Both the position numbers and the translations under genes were made by a program. A DNA stretch of 64,000 bases from a virus. The notes under the pieces are model-generated. The model saw only the letters and a program-made list of their open reading frames with translations, did no database searches and was not told the origin of the DNA. Positions 1-7,612 of this stretch are shown in pieces. The DNA lies in IMG/VR virus record IMGVR_UViG_3300037086_000474, positions 1 through 64,000 of that record, one strand, 5' to 3'. The stretch's first letter is position 1. Each line of letters opens with the position of its first letter.

Positions 1-390
1 GTGAAGGTGAAGATAGATAAAGATCCTCTTTTCTACAAAGATGCAAATGGAAAAAAACCTCTCGAAAAGGATTTACTAGCTTTGGATCCGCACGAAGCAG
101 TAAAGGTCAATGCTCGGATTGAAGAAATCATCAAGGGGGTTGGTTGGCTTCTGCCCCATCATCCTCATACCGAAAATCTCAAGAAAACGAACAATAAAGC
201 AAAAGGTCTCTATGCTCTCAGAGTCAAAATCAATGGTCAATACCATCATATACCATATTTCATTTATAATGGAAAAGTTTATTTGATGTTTATTGATGAA
301 GGCCACGACAAAGACAACCACGTGCCAGACAACGATATTGCTAAAGCAATCAATATGAAAGCTGATTTTATGAGGAGGAAGAAGAAATGA
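1..390 (+). CDS. Gp49/RelE-like protein, possibly cut at the window edge
   Basis: 129 residues if the GTG at base 1 is the start; the true start may lie outside the window. The C-terminal half (GLYALRVKINGQYHHIPYF, then a hydrophobic strand and VPDNDIAKAINMK) resembles the phage-derived Gp49-like family of the RelE/HigB toxin superfamily, which ends in a lysine-rich strand followed by a P-x-x-E-I-x-x-A helix. Its stop overlaps the next ATG by 4 bases, as toxin-antitoxin pairs often do. A toxin role is inference: the partner is not a recognisable antitoxin, and phage Gp49 proteins may have other roles. Confidence 0.7.
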   Translation: MKVKIDKDPLFYKDANGKKPLEKDLLALDPHEAVKVNARIEEIIKGVGWLLPHHPHTENLKKTNNKAKGLYALRVKINGQYHHIPYFIYNGKVYLMFIDEGHDKDNHVPDNDIAKAINMKADFMRRKKK

Positions 391-623
391 GTGAAGAAAA
401 AGTTATGGAGTTCTTTGGAAAGAACTTCGACAAGGAGCTTCTTGATAAGGGCAGAAAAGAAGTGGCCCTTGAACTCAAGGCTGAAGCTGAAGATGAAGAA
501 ATGAAAACTGGACTATCGGTCTTCAAAGAAAAGTTCAACACCCAAACAGAGGCCTTTACGCCTAAAATCTCTCATCCAGCACTAAATGCTCATGCTTTTG
601 TAAAGCTTCCAAAGAACGACTAA
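387..623 (+). CDS. small acidic helical protein coupled to the Gp49-like gene
   Basis: 78 residues, charged and largely helical in the first 50 (VMEFFGKNFDKELLDKGRKE). The tail is less ordered and ends PKND. The ATGA overlap with the upstream gene implies coupled translation, and a terminator follows at once, so the two form one small unit. Its position suggests an antitoxin or chaperone partner, but no helix-turn-helix or ribbon-helix-helix motif is visible. Confidence 0.6.
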   Translation: MSEEKVMEFFGKNFDKELLDKGRKEVALELKAEAEDEEMKTGLSVFKEKFNTQTEAFTPKISHPALNAHAFVKLPKND

Positions 624-645
624 CCCCTCTATGAGGAGTTTTTTA
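622..645 (+). terminator. rho-independent terminator after the Gp49-like pair
   Basis: Eight-base inverted repeat AACCCCTC / GAGGAGTT with one mismatch, a 3-base loop, then a run of T. It starts one base before the end of the stop codon of the preceding gene. Confidence 0.7.
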
Positions 646-674
646 TTGTTGAGGCACTGGATTTGTTTGTTGGA

Positions 675-702
675 TTTTAGAGCATATTTCATGATATATG
701 AT
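675..702 (+). promoter_or_regulatory. possible weak member of the TTTTAGAG promoter class
   Basis: TTTTAGAG at 675-682 is followed by TATGAT at 697-702. The gap is 14 bases rather than the 16 seen in the well-formed copies, and TATGAT overlaps the ATG of the next gene. The octamer is exact but the arrangement is irregular. Confidence 0.3.
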
Positions 703-1810
703 TTCGACTACTGTTCCTTTTGTTCTGAAATGTGATGACTGTGGCAAAGAATGGAACTCTACAAAAACCAACTATCAGTCAAGCAAAATAAGAGCAAAAA
801 CTGGAAAAGATCTCTGTAGCTCCTGTAGAAAGAAAGGTTCCAACAACCCGTTCTTCGACAAACATCACTCTCAACACACCAGACATCTCATCTCTCAAAA
901 GCAAATAGACAGTGGATGGGCAAAAGGCTCTGGAAATCCAATGTATGGAAAGCCTTTGCCAGAAGAAACCCTGAAAGAGATTGGTAGAAAACTCAGAGAA
1001 AACAACTCAAAGATGACTGCCAAGGAGAGAAAAGAGAAGTTTGATAGCGGCTTTGCCTCGTCTCATCTCAGAGGCAAAAAAAACATAGAAATCTATGGTG
1101 AGGAAAAAACTAGAGAAATGAGACTCCATCAGGACATCAATCAAAAGAAAGGTTTTGAAGCGATGTCTGATGAAGATTGGAAAAGATGGAGAGAAAACGT
1201 CTCTAGATCAATAAGAGAAAATGGATCATCAAAAGGCTCCAGAAACTCAATGTCGCTTGTTTCCATAGCAAAGCGGTATGGTTGTTCGATTGAAGAAGCC
1301 AGGAAACTGACTCCACAATATGGAAAACCCATGTCAGAAGAGGCAAAAAGAAAATCAGCCCTAGCCCATATCGGGAGGCTAGCTCCTGAAGGAAGCGGCA
1401 GAGGTATTTCTGGTCATATCATAAGTGATGGTTTCTACTTCAGAAGTTCATATGAGCTTTCATACATCGTTCAGCTTACTTCTAAAGGCATTCAATACCA
1501 ATCTGCTGAAAAAATCACTATTCCATACACGTTCGAAGGAAAACCTCGAACATATCACCCTGATTTCATCATTGACAAAACCATCATAGAAATCAAACCA
1601 AAGAGCAGGTTGAAAGAGGCTCTTGTTCAAGCCAAACTAGAGGCCGGTAGAACATGGTGTGAAGCCAATGCATATCTTTATACAGTTCTAACGGAGAAAG
1701 ACTTGGAGCTTCTTTCTAATGCCCAGATTTTAGAGCTCGATGGGCATGTGATAAGATTGTCCTACAAATGGAGAGGCAGACTGAATGAAAGACAAGTTTC
1801 AAACGCTTAG
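698..1810 (+). CDS. homing endonuclease: zinc ribbon, NUMOD3-like repeats and PD-(D/E)XK/Vsr-like nuclease domain
   Basis: 370 residues. An N-terminal zinc ribbon (CDDCGKEW near 12-19, CSSC near 46-49) is followed by NUMOD3-like segments of the G-S-x-N-P-M-Y-G-K type near residues 52 and 84, and a long basic linker. The C-terminal domain (residues about 240-345) carries FRSSYELSYIVQ and then YHPDFIIDKTIIEIKPK, which fits the E...D...E-x-K active site of PD-(D/E)XK/Vsr-like nucleases. The architecture is typical of phage homing endonucleases. It overlaps the topoisomerase start by 26 bases, so it probably arrived as a free-standing mobile gene. No SD is visible before the ATG. Confidence 0.75.
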   Translation: MISTTVPFVLKCDDCGKEWNSTKTNYQSSKIRAKTGKDLCSSCRKKGSNNPFFDKHHSQHTRHLISQKQIDSGWAKGSGNPMYGKPLPEETLKEIGRKLRENNSKMTAKERKEKFDSGFASSHLRGKKNIEIYGEEKTREMRLHQDINQKKGFEAMSDEDWKRWRENVSRSIRENGSSKGSRNSMSLVSIAKRYGCSIEEARKLTPQYGKPMSEEAKRKSALAHIGRLAPEGSGRGISGHIISDGFYFRSSYELSYIVQLTSKGIQYQSAEKITIPYTFEGKPRTYHPDFIIDKTIIEIKPKSRLKEALVQAKLEAGRTWCEANAYLYTVLTEKDLELLSNAQILELDGHVIRLSYKWRGRLNERQVSNA

Positions 1811-3503
1811 CCACAATGGTCCCTGCTTCCCGGAAGCATACGAACCTCGTCACTACAACGTGATGATCAATGGACAGAAGTGCCAACTTGAGCCTCTTGC
1901 CGAAGAGATCGCCACCTTCTGGGCGGCCAAACTCGACACCAAGTATATCAGCGACCCCGTTTGCATCACCAACTACTGGAAAGACTTTTCAGAAGCTCTG
2001 AAGCCTGCCTTTGGAAAGGCAGTTGAGAGCTTCAAGTTTCCTCAGGACTTTGATTTCTCTGAGATCTATCATGATCTCCAGAAGAGGAAGGAAGACAGGA
2101 AGCTTCAGACGAAGGTCGATCGTGAGAAGATCAAGACCCAGCGTCTTGCACTCAAGGCAAAGTATGGCATGGCTCAGTTGAACGGGAGAGAGGTTGAGCT
2201 CGGCAACTACATGATCGAACCTCCTGGCCTGTTCCTCGGAAGAGGGGAACATCCCCTTAGATTTCGTGTCAAGCCCCGCATCTTCCCCGAGGATGTCACA
2301 CTCAACCTGTCCAAAGGCACCCCTGTTCCGCCCGCCCCCGCAGGACACTCTTGGAAGAGAGTGGTAGAGAATAAGGGTGCCCTCTGGACTTGCATGTGGA
2401 TTGAGAAGATGTCGGGCGCCTACAAGAGGGTTCTCTTCTCTGCTTCTTCAGTGGTTGGACAGGACAGTGACCAGAAGAAGTTTGAAAAGGCCATCAAGCT
2501 GGCCAACAACTTCGACAAAGTTAACAACTATATCGACAGCAAGCTCACTGCTCGTGACAAGACGACCAGGGAACTGGCAACAGTTTGCAAGTTGATTGCG
2601 ACCATGTCGATCCGTGTTGGTGATGAGAAGGGCGCGGACACTGCCGACACTGTAGGAGCCTCGTCCCTTCGCGTCGAGCACATCAAGCTCACTGAGAGCA
2701 AGGTCGAGTTTGACTTCCTCGGAAAGGACAGCGTTCGCTACCACAACATCGTGGAGTTTGACATCCACACCATCCGTAATCTCCGCGAGTTCATCGAGCA
2801 CAAGAAGCCGAGCGACAAGCTGTTCTCAGACGGCATTAACTCGAAGGGCGTCAAGGAGTTTTTCAACGGCGTTCTCCCTGGCCTGACGGCAAAGCAGTTC
2901 AGGACGGCGACTGGTTCGACCCTTCTTGCAAAGGAACTGCAGAGCAAGCCAGTCGATTCCAAGCTGAGTGAGGCCAAGAAGGTCGAGATCTTTACGGAAT
3001 CCAATTTGACGGTAGCTTTGAAGTTGAATCATCAGACGGCAGTTTCGGAAGCTTATGACAAGTCTATCGACAACATGAAGGGCAAGGCCAAGGATCTTCA
3101 GGCCGAGTTGAGTACTGCGAAGTCGATCATTAGCCAGGAAAAGGAAGATGCCAAGAAGGCCATGGAAGATGGCATCGCTTACGCCGCCAAGAAGGGCAAC
3201 AAGAAAATGGCCAAGTGCTACAAGGCCATCTATGCGAAGAAGATCGAGAGACTCGATGCCAGGATCGCCAGGGTAGCGGGCAGGGTCGAGACGTTGAAGT
3301 CTCGTGTGGCCATGAAGACGAAGACTAGGGGCATTGCACTTGGAACTTCCAAGTTGAATTACAGCGATCCTCGCATTGCCATCTCATGGTGCAAGACGAA
3401 TGAAGTCGATCTCAAGCGCATCTATCCCGTCACCGCTCAGAAGAAGTTTAGCTGGGCCATGGATGCCGCCCCCGATTTCTTCATGAAGTATCCGAAAGTC
3501 TGA
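1785..3503 (+). CDS. eukaryotic-type DNA topoisomerase IB
   Basis: 572 residues. It should relax supercoils through a 3'-phosphotyrosyl intermediate. The match to the eukaryotic TOP1 core runs end to end: HNGPCFPEAYEP near residue 10, then MIEPPGLFLGRGEHP, FPEDVTLN and PPAPAGHSWK. The five catalytic residues are Arg277 (SIRVGDEK), Lys314 (LGKDSVRY), Arg373 (KQFRTATG), His416 (LNHQTAV) and Tyr526 (TSKLNYSDPRI). A lysine-rich coiled-coil linker (about 430-510) stands before the tyrosine domain, as in cellular TOP1, while the long charged eukaryotic N-terminus is absent. Third positions are richer in C/G than in neighbouring genes, which could mean a highly expressed core gene or acquisition from elsewhere. 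Confidence 0.95.
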   Translation: MKDKFQTLSHNGPCFPEAYEPRHYNVMINGQKCQLEPLAEEIATFWAAKLDTKYISDPVCITNYWKDFSEALKPAFGKAVESFKFPQDFDFSEIYHDLQKRKEDRKLQTKVDREKIKTQRLALKAKYGMAQLNGREVELGNYMIEPPGLFLGRGEHPLRFRVKPRIFPEDVTLNLSKGTPVPPAPAGHSWKRVVENKGALWTCMWIEKMSGAYKRVLFSASSVVGQDSDQKKFEKAIKLANNFDKVNNYIDSKLTARDKTTRELATVCKLIATMSIRVGDEKGADTADTVGASSLRVEHIKLTESKVEFDFLGKDSVRYHNIVEFDIHTIRNLREFIEHKKPSDKLFSDGINSKGVKEFFNGVLPGLTAKQFRTATGSTLLAKELQSKPVDSKLSEAKKVEIFTESNLTVALKLNHQTAVSEAYDKSIDNMKGKAKDLQAELSTAKSIISQEKEDAKKAMEDGIAYAAKKGNKKMAKCYKAIYAKKIERLDARIARVAGRVETLKSRVAMKTKTRGIALGTSKLNYSDPRIAISWCKTNEVDLKRIYPVTAQKKFSWAMDAAPDFFMKYPKV

Positions 3504-3513
3504 AGGAGAGGCA

Positions 3514-3714
3514 ATGAAGCCCTACGGAGTCAAGGTCATAGAATGGCCTGATGTGGGTGATATTCAGTCGATGGGAGCCAAGTCCAGCACTGGAAAGTTT
3601 GCTGGAAAGAGTGGTGACTATCATTCCTACAGCAAGGGAAACTCCAAGAAGAGGATCCGCCGCTATTGGAAGCGGAAAGCTCGCAAAGAGAAGGTAGAGA
3701 TAGACGAGTGCTGA
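3514..3714 (+). CDS. small basic protein of unknown function
   Basis: 66 residues, preceded by AAGGAGAGG. The first half is Gly/Ser-rich and the second is very basic (KKRIRRYWKRKARKEKVE), which suggests nucleic-acid binding. It lies 10 bases after the topoisomerase and shares its C/G-rich codon use, so it may be co-expressed. No family recognised. Confidence 0.6.
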   Translation: MKPYGVKVIEWPDVGDIQSMGAKSSTGKFAGKSGDYHSYSKGNSKKRIRRYWKRKARKEKVEIDEC

Positions 3715-3965
3715 AGATTGGAGAAATCTGGCACAGTGATGCTTCTGATTGGTGGCCAATGAATGTGACGGGCGTCAGTGTTTTTCAAGTTATTCCTCGC
3801 CTTCGTGGAATGGCTGAAAATGAAATCGCTATCCACTCGCTCGGTGACAAGGTGTTCTATGTCGATAATGAAGCAGTCCAGCGTTTGATTTATTTGGGTA
3901 TTGTGAGACCTGCTTCTGAAGATGAAATTGCTCATTTCATGCTCAGCCGTTCCATTGCTTGGTAG
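3708..3965 (+). CDS. small paralogue family (KIG-IY start, AK-LLG end), member 1
   Basis: GTG start at 3708 overlaps the preceding stop by 7 bases. This start yields an N-terminus (V-L-K-I-G-E-I-W-H-S) that aligns with later members of the tandem family. The tail reads ASEDEIAHFMLSRS, a diverged form of the family's terminal helix. 85 residues, no catalytic motif. Confidence 0.7.
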   Translation: MLKIGEIWHSDASDWWPMNVTGVSVFQVIPRLRGMAENEIAIHSLGDKVFYVDNEAVQRLIYLGIVRPASEDEIAHFMLSRSIAW

Positions 3966-3969
3966 AGAA

Positions 3970-4221
3970 ATGAAACTTCATGGTGCCATTTATCATAGTG
4001 ATGAAGAAATTATCGATGATCAAGGGGTACCAGTACAAGCAAGAGTGTTTTCAGCAATGAGCATATCGGGCGGAAACCTTATGCATCCGACGATAGTGCT
4101 CAAACGAATGGATGGTTGGATGCATCACGTCGATGCAAACAAAATACAAGCTCTGATAGAACAAGATATAATAAGACTAGCAACAGATGATGAAATAGCA
4201 CTTTTTCTGCTGGGAGAGTAA
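3970..4221 (+). CDS. small paralogue family, member 2
   Basis: The ATG at 3970 is preferred over the upstream in-frame ATG at 3922 because it avoids a 44-base overlap and gives the family-like opening MKLHGAIYHSDEE. The C-terminus ATDDEIALFLLGE is a clear copy of the terminal helix motif. 83 residues. Confidence 0.75.
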   Translation: MKLHGAIYHSDEEIIDDQGVPVQARVFSAMSISGGNLMHPTIVLKRMDGWMHHVDANKIQALIEQDIIRLATDDEIALFLLGE

Positions 4222-4243
4222 AAAGTGAAACAGGAGACAAAAA

Positions 4244-4723
4244 ATGTCGGACGAAAATGTTGATATGTTGAAAGACAAAATCACTGAGCTTCAGGATAAA
4301 ATCGAGGAGCTAAGCAGGGATGATGTATACGGAATGTGGACTCGTGCAGCTTTCCTCCAATTCTGTTTAGTCATGCCCAGAGGACGCAGAACCATTCTTT
4401 TTCTTGATTTTGATGGTATTCACAATCTCAATAAGGAGATTGGATACAAGGAAGTTGATAGAAAGATCAGAGCCACATTTACCATTCCTTTCAGAGCAAG
4501 TGACATTGTGGCCAGATGGTATTCTGGAGATGAGATTGTGATTCTATTTGATGGTGAGGGTGAAGGAGTGCAGCGAAAGATCACGGAGCTCGTGGAGAAG
4601 GCTAATGAAAATGGTCTCTCCTTCACATACGAAGTAGGACATTGGGAAGTTGGAAAATCAGATGTCATTGTGGCAGTAGATGATCTGTCCAACAAAAATA
4701 GAGCGAAGAGGAAGAAGGCGTGA
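4244..4723 (+). CDS. GGDEF-like (diguanylate cyclase fold) protein
   Basis: 159 residues. An N-terminal coiled coil (residues 8-25) leads into a GGDEF-type domain. DDVYGMWTRAAFLQF (26-40) matches the D-x-L-T-G-L-x-N-R-x-x-F opening. LFLDFDGIHNLNKEIGY holds the metal-binding aspartates Asp55/Asp57. RWYSGDEIVILF contains SGDEI at 94-98 in place of G-G-D-E-F. SGDEF variants can be active, but Phe to Ile at the last position is unusual and the domain is short, so activity is uncertain. It could make a cyclic dinucleotide, bind GTP, or act as a decoy. AGGAG lies 7 bases before the ATG. Confidence 0.8.
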   Translation: MSDENVDMLKDKITELQDKIEELSRDDVYGMWTRAAFLQFCLVMPRGRRTILFLDFDGIHNLNKEIGYKEVDRKIRATFTIPFRASDIVARWYSGDEIVILFDGEGEGVQRKITELVEKANENGLSFTYEVGHWEVGKSDVIVAVDDLSNKNRAKRKKA

Positions 4724-4968
4724 TAGTATATGTTCTCCCAGGTGATTGGAAGAAGGGAATTGCTCCAATTGGTTTGGTTACCCGAGCTGATATGGTCTTA
4801 GGAATTAAGGATGGTGTCATTCTCAAGGATCGTCGAGGAAAATCTGGTAGAAAGTTTGATGCTATCGGACTTCGTGCAGTTCTTCGCATACTTTCTAATG
4901 GTGAAGAGATTCCTCTGCCCGAGGATGTGAGGGCGAAAGAGATGTTGGAAGGAAATGACGGACGCTGA
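4720..4968 (+). CDS. small protein coupled to the GGDEF-like gene
   Basis: 82 residues from a GTG start sharing GTGA with the preceding stop. The C-terminal stretch IPLPEDVRAKEMLEG loosely recalls the A-K-x-x-L terminal motif of the surrounding family; the body does not align by eye. Function unknown. Confidence 0.65.
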   Translation: MIVYVLPGDWKKGIAPIGLVTRADMVLGIKDGVILKDRRGKSGRKFDAIGLRAVLRILSNGEEIPLPEDVRAKEMLEGNDGR

Positions 4969-5284
4969 ATTCAGCTCTCTCAAATGGCAAGATCTCTACT
5001 ACTTTAAAAATGATAAGGGCTTTCGGTATCTCATCAAATTGCGCTCTACTTCTCAAGATCTTATAGAAACCCCAACATGGTCAGATCCAGGGTATCGTGA
5101 ATATAAAGCCAAAAAAGTAGTAGTCGTCGAATACGCTCTCAACTATGATTACATATTTCTCCCTCTCGGGCCACAACCTAAATGGAGTAATAGCATCGCA
5201 AGAATCAGAGAAGCTGATCTCTACAGATGGGAGCTCATTCCTCTTTCAGAAGATGAGAAGGCGAAGATTTGGTTGAGTGTATGA
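4955..5284 (+). CDS. small paralogue family, member 3
   Basis: 109 residues. Overlaps the previous gene by 14 bases and the next by 4. It is aromatic-rich (WQDLYYFKNDKGFRYL) with a family-like ending LSEDEKAKIWLSV. No catalytic motif. Confidence 0.7.
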   Translation: MTDAEFSSLKWQDLYYFKNDKGFRYLIKLRSTSQDLIETPTWSDPGYREYKAKKVVVVEYALNYDYIFLPLGPQPKWSNSIARIREADLYRWELIPLSEDEKAKIWLSV

Positions 5285-5544
5285 TCTATAAAATGGACTG
5301 GCAAAGAGCATTTCCATATGCCTGCATATCCACAAAAAATCCTTCTAATCTCTTTACTTTTGTTAGAGTAGATGAACAGGAAGTTGGTTCTCCTCATGTC
5401 ACATTTCAATACCGTGATGGCAATGTTTGGAAAAAGATGCATATGGTCAGAACTGTTCTTGATGACATAGTAGATATTGGAGGGGCCAAAGAAGTCACAG
5501 ATCTTTCTGAGAAAGCAAAAGCTTTTCTTCTAGGGGCTATATGA
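5281..5544 (+). CDS. small paralogue family, member 4
   Basis: The ATG at 5281 (ATGA overlap) is chosen over an upstream TTG. 87 residues, ending VTDLSEKAKAFLLGAI, a well-preserved copy of the terminal helix. Beta-strand-like centre with FTFVRVDEQEVG and VTFQYRDGN. Confidence 0.75.
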   Translation: MIYKMDWQRAFPYACISTKNPSNLFTFVRVDEQEVGSPHVTFQYRDGNVWKKMHMVRTVLDDIVDIGGAKEVTDLSEKAKAFLLGAI

Positions 5545-5807
5545 AGAGAAAGAAAGGAGAGATGCGGCATCCTAGACCAGCTCGTCTCTATCGTCAAACA
5601 ATATGGCACGATCTTCCCAACCAATGTATTCTCAGAGATCATAACAGTATCAGTTGGGTTCTTAGCTTTTTCCACCCAGCAAAACATCGGATGAGTGGCA
5701 TAATTATAGGTGACGAGCACATTGAGAAATGGGTTTCAGCTGGCCAACTCTGTGTGGTGGAAGAAACAAACGAGGTGGAGTTAGCCAAGTTTCTATTGGA
5801 GGTTTAG
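5541..5807 (+). CDS. small paralogue family, member 5
   Basis: The ATGA overlap supports 5541. An alternative ATG at 5562 has a better SD (AAGGAGAG) and would remove a basic heptapeptide. The ending VEETNEVELAKFLLEV matches the family motif. The centre contains HRMSGIIIGDEHIEKW. Confidence 0.7.
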   Translation: MKRKKGEMRHPRPARLYRQTIWHDLPNQCILRDHNSISWVLSFFHPAKHRMSGIIIGDEHIEKWVSAGQLCVVEETNEVELAKFLLEV

Positions 5808-5832
5808 AGCTTTCTATGTTTCATTGTGTGAT
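5802..5832 (+). promoter_or_regulatory. possible weak internal promoter
   Basis: GTTTAGAG at 5802-5809, one mismatch from the TTTTAGAG octamer, with TGTGAT at 5827-5832 (gap 17). It falls in the only gap of this operon, before the gene at 5857. Both elements are imperfect. Confidence 0.25.
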
Positions 5833-5856
5833 GTTTAACATGCTCTGGAGGTAAAT

Positions 5857-6063
5857 GTGAAGCACTTTTTCTTCTATAAGGATAGTCTCTTCGTTCATGT
5901 TTTGGACCATCAGGAAAAGAAGGAAGAATACACAGCTCGCACATATGATGGAATGAGTGGCCATATTGAGAAGATCAAGATTCCGGCTGATCAGTTTTAT
6001 AGTGCTTACAAACCAGTTCTCAACAAGGCCATGATCTCTCGTCTTCTAGTAATGGGTGCATGA
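5857..6063 (+). CDS. small paralogue family, member 6
   Basis: 68 residues. GTG start with a strong SD (TGGAGGT) after a 49-base gap, the first uncoupled start in this run. The C-terminus VLNKAMISRLLVMGA is a diverged terminal helix in which the acidic turn is lost. Confidence 0.7.
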   Translation: MKHFFFYKDSLFVHVLDHQEKKEEYTARTYDGMSGHIEKIKIPADQFYSAYKPVLNKAMISRLLVMGA

Positions 6064-6308
6064 TTTACCACGACACAAAAGACGATATCTATATCACGTT
6101 CAACAGCGCTCTATCGTTAACAACAATCATTCTGGATCCTAATGATCTGCAACCGGTGTATAACGTCGTAATCTATTCACCTAAAAAAGGTGGAAAGATT
6201 GCAAAAACTTTCTTTGGCAGAACTGAGCTAGAAAAACGGCTTGGCACAAGTATGTTTCCTGTCACAGATGAAGCAACTCTTGCCAAACTGATAATGTTGG
6301 GATTGTAA
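6060..6308 (+). CDS. small paralogue family, member 7
   Basis: 82 residues, ATGA-coupled to its neighbour. Tail VTDEATLAKLIMLGL is close to the family consensus. The N-terminal IYHDTKDDIYITF has the aromatic strand pattern of its neighbours. Confidence 0.75.
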   Translation: MIYHDTKDDIYITFNSALSLTTIILDPNDLQPVYNVVIYSPKKGGKIAKTFFGRTELEKRLGTSMFPVTDEATLAKLIMLGL

Positions 6309-6563
6309 ATGAAGCTCAAAGTTGGGCAGATTTACTACGATAAAGAGTCTAGGAAATACTTTGTTGTCCATCATTTCAATTCAAAACGAATCTGTTTAAT
6401 CATTGATTTTGCAACAGAGTGGATGCAAGCCAGTCCGAACAACACTCATGATACCAAGAGAATCAAAGAATTGATAAAGAAAGATCAGCTTCGTCTTGTA
6501 GAAGATGAACCAACAGTGGCAAAACTTCTTTTGAAAGAAGCTTTTCGAGTGTTAAGCATCTGA
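6309..6563 (+). CDS. small paralogue family, member 8
   Basis: 84 residues, starting directly after the preceding TAA. One of the most typical members: opening MKLKVGQIYYDKESRKYFVV and ending VEDEPTVAKLLLKEAF. It aligns over its whole length with the next gene, so the pair is a recent duplication at protein level. Confidence 0.8.
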   Translation: MKLKVGQIYYDKESRKYFVVHHFNSKRICLIIDFATEWMQASPNNTHDTKRIKELIKKDQLRLVEDEPTVAKLLLKEAFRVLSI

Positions 6564-6814
6564 TGAAAATCAAAGATGATTCAATCTATTACTATAAGCG
6601 CAACAACAAATATTTTAAGGTTTATCGCCACACCTCCAGCAATCTCACTCTCATAAGAGATTTTGTTGTCATGGCTGGACGAACCCAAAGTCCTTATCAA
6701 TGGGTAGAGCTGAAATGGTTCAAAACAGAGTTTGAAGCAAACCGACTTGTTTTGATTGAGGACGAACCTACAATAGCCAAGCTTCTTTTGAGAGGAGCAT
6801 TTAATGTGGCATAA
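6563..6814 (+). CDS. small paralogue family, member 9
   Basis: 83 residues, overlapping the previous stop by one base. Opening MKIKDDSIYYYKRNNKYFKV and ending IEDEPTIAKLLLRGAFN. Sister of member 8 with a shared D-E-P-T-x-A-K-L-L-L core. Confidence 0.8.
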   Translation: MKIKDDSIYYYKRNNKYFKVYRHTSSNLTLIRDFVVMAGRTQSPYQWVELKWFKTEFEANRLVLIEDEPTIAKLLLRGAFNVA

Positions 6815-6825
6815 TTCTCTTTATA

Positions 6826-7113
6826 GTGGAAACCAACGAGGTCCGAGTAAAAAACACGTACTACTTTGCTATCGAGGCCATGGCCTTTCTAAGTTTCAAG
6901 ATAAGAGGTGTTTTTCGTATCTGTCTCGTTGAAGAAGATTTGGCTGGGTATATTGAACAAAACTATTTTGTTTTCTTCTTCTTACAGGGCAAGGTACAGA
7001 CACTTGGGCTTGGGGCCCCAGATATTTTTCATAAAGATCTAGATTGGCAGAAAGAGTATTTTCGTTTTGCAACTGAAGATGAGGTTGCTAAGGCCATGAT
7101 GTTGGGACTATGA
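6826..7113 (+). CDS. small paralogue family, member 10
   Basis: 95 residues from a GTG start at 6826, 11 bases after the previous stop; the SD is weak. Tail ATEDEVAKAMMLGL is near consensus. The centre is unusually hydrophobic (YFVFFFLQG), which may be a buried strand rather than a membrane segment. Confidence 0.75.
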   Translation: METNEVRVKNTYYFAIEAMAFLSFKIRGVFRICLVEEDLAGYIEQNYFVFFFLQGKVQTLGLGAPDIFHKDLDWQKEYFRFATEDEVAKAMMLGL

Positions 7114-7382
7114 ATACAGAGGAACATTACTACACCACTCTCTATGCTTTCAAACTTGACGTTTTTATCATTGAGGGCACGTTCAAGATACTTATTCACA
7201 ATGTTCCCGGAGAAGCTCCACATTATTACATTCGCTATATTGATCAGGAAAAGGGACCAATGGGGAAGTATTTGGGTCATGGAGAACAACATTTCAAGAG
7301 AATGTTTGGTGGAAGAGAGATGCTGTATCGTCCGGCAAAACGTCATGAAATCGCGAAAGCCTTTTTATTGGGGTTGAAATGA
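7110..7382 (+). CDS. small paralogue family, member 11
   Basis: 90 residues, ATGA-coupled. Ending AKRHEIAKAFLLGLK. Contains FKILIHNVPGEAPHYYIRY, a strand-turn-strand similar in position to neighbours. A second open frame on the same bases (7144-7377) is taken as a shadow because it lacks coupling and the family ending. Confidence 0.75.
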   Translation: MNTEEHYYTTLYAFKLDVFIIEGTFKILIHNVPGEAPHYYIRYIDQEKGPMGKYLGHGEQHFKRMFGGREMLYRPAKRHEIAKAFLLGLK

Positions 7383-7612
7383 TAGTTCATGTTGGTGATT
7401 ATATACAAAATAAACTCAATGGATTGATCCATGAAGTTGTGGATCTAGATCCACCTCTTCCATATACTCATAGAACCATTATCATAGAACAAGTGACTCA
7501 TCCGTCATCAGGACATCATCATTTAGGCATTCCGGCTGATAGTCTAGATGAGTATTGGGAAATGGCAAAATTGGCTGATGTAGCAAAACTCATGCTTTGG
7601 TTTATTAGTTAA
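7379..7612 (+). CDS. small paralogue family, member 12
   Basis: 77 residues, ATGA-coupled. Opens MIVHVGDYIQNKLNGLIHEV, so the glycine of the K-I-G motif is kept. Ends AKLADVAKLMLWFIS, with the L-L-G replaced. His-rich middle segment HPSSGHHHLG. Confidence 0.75.
   Translation: MIVHVGDYIQNKLNGLIHEVVDLDPPLPYTHRTIIIEQVTHPSSGHHHLGIPADSLDEYWEMAKLADVAKLMLWFIS

Noticed and set aside
2377-2595. Small ORF within the topoisomerase gene
   Set aside because: Out-of-frame shadow of a well-conserved enzyme with no ribosome binding site.
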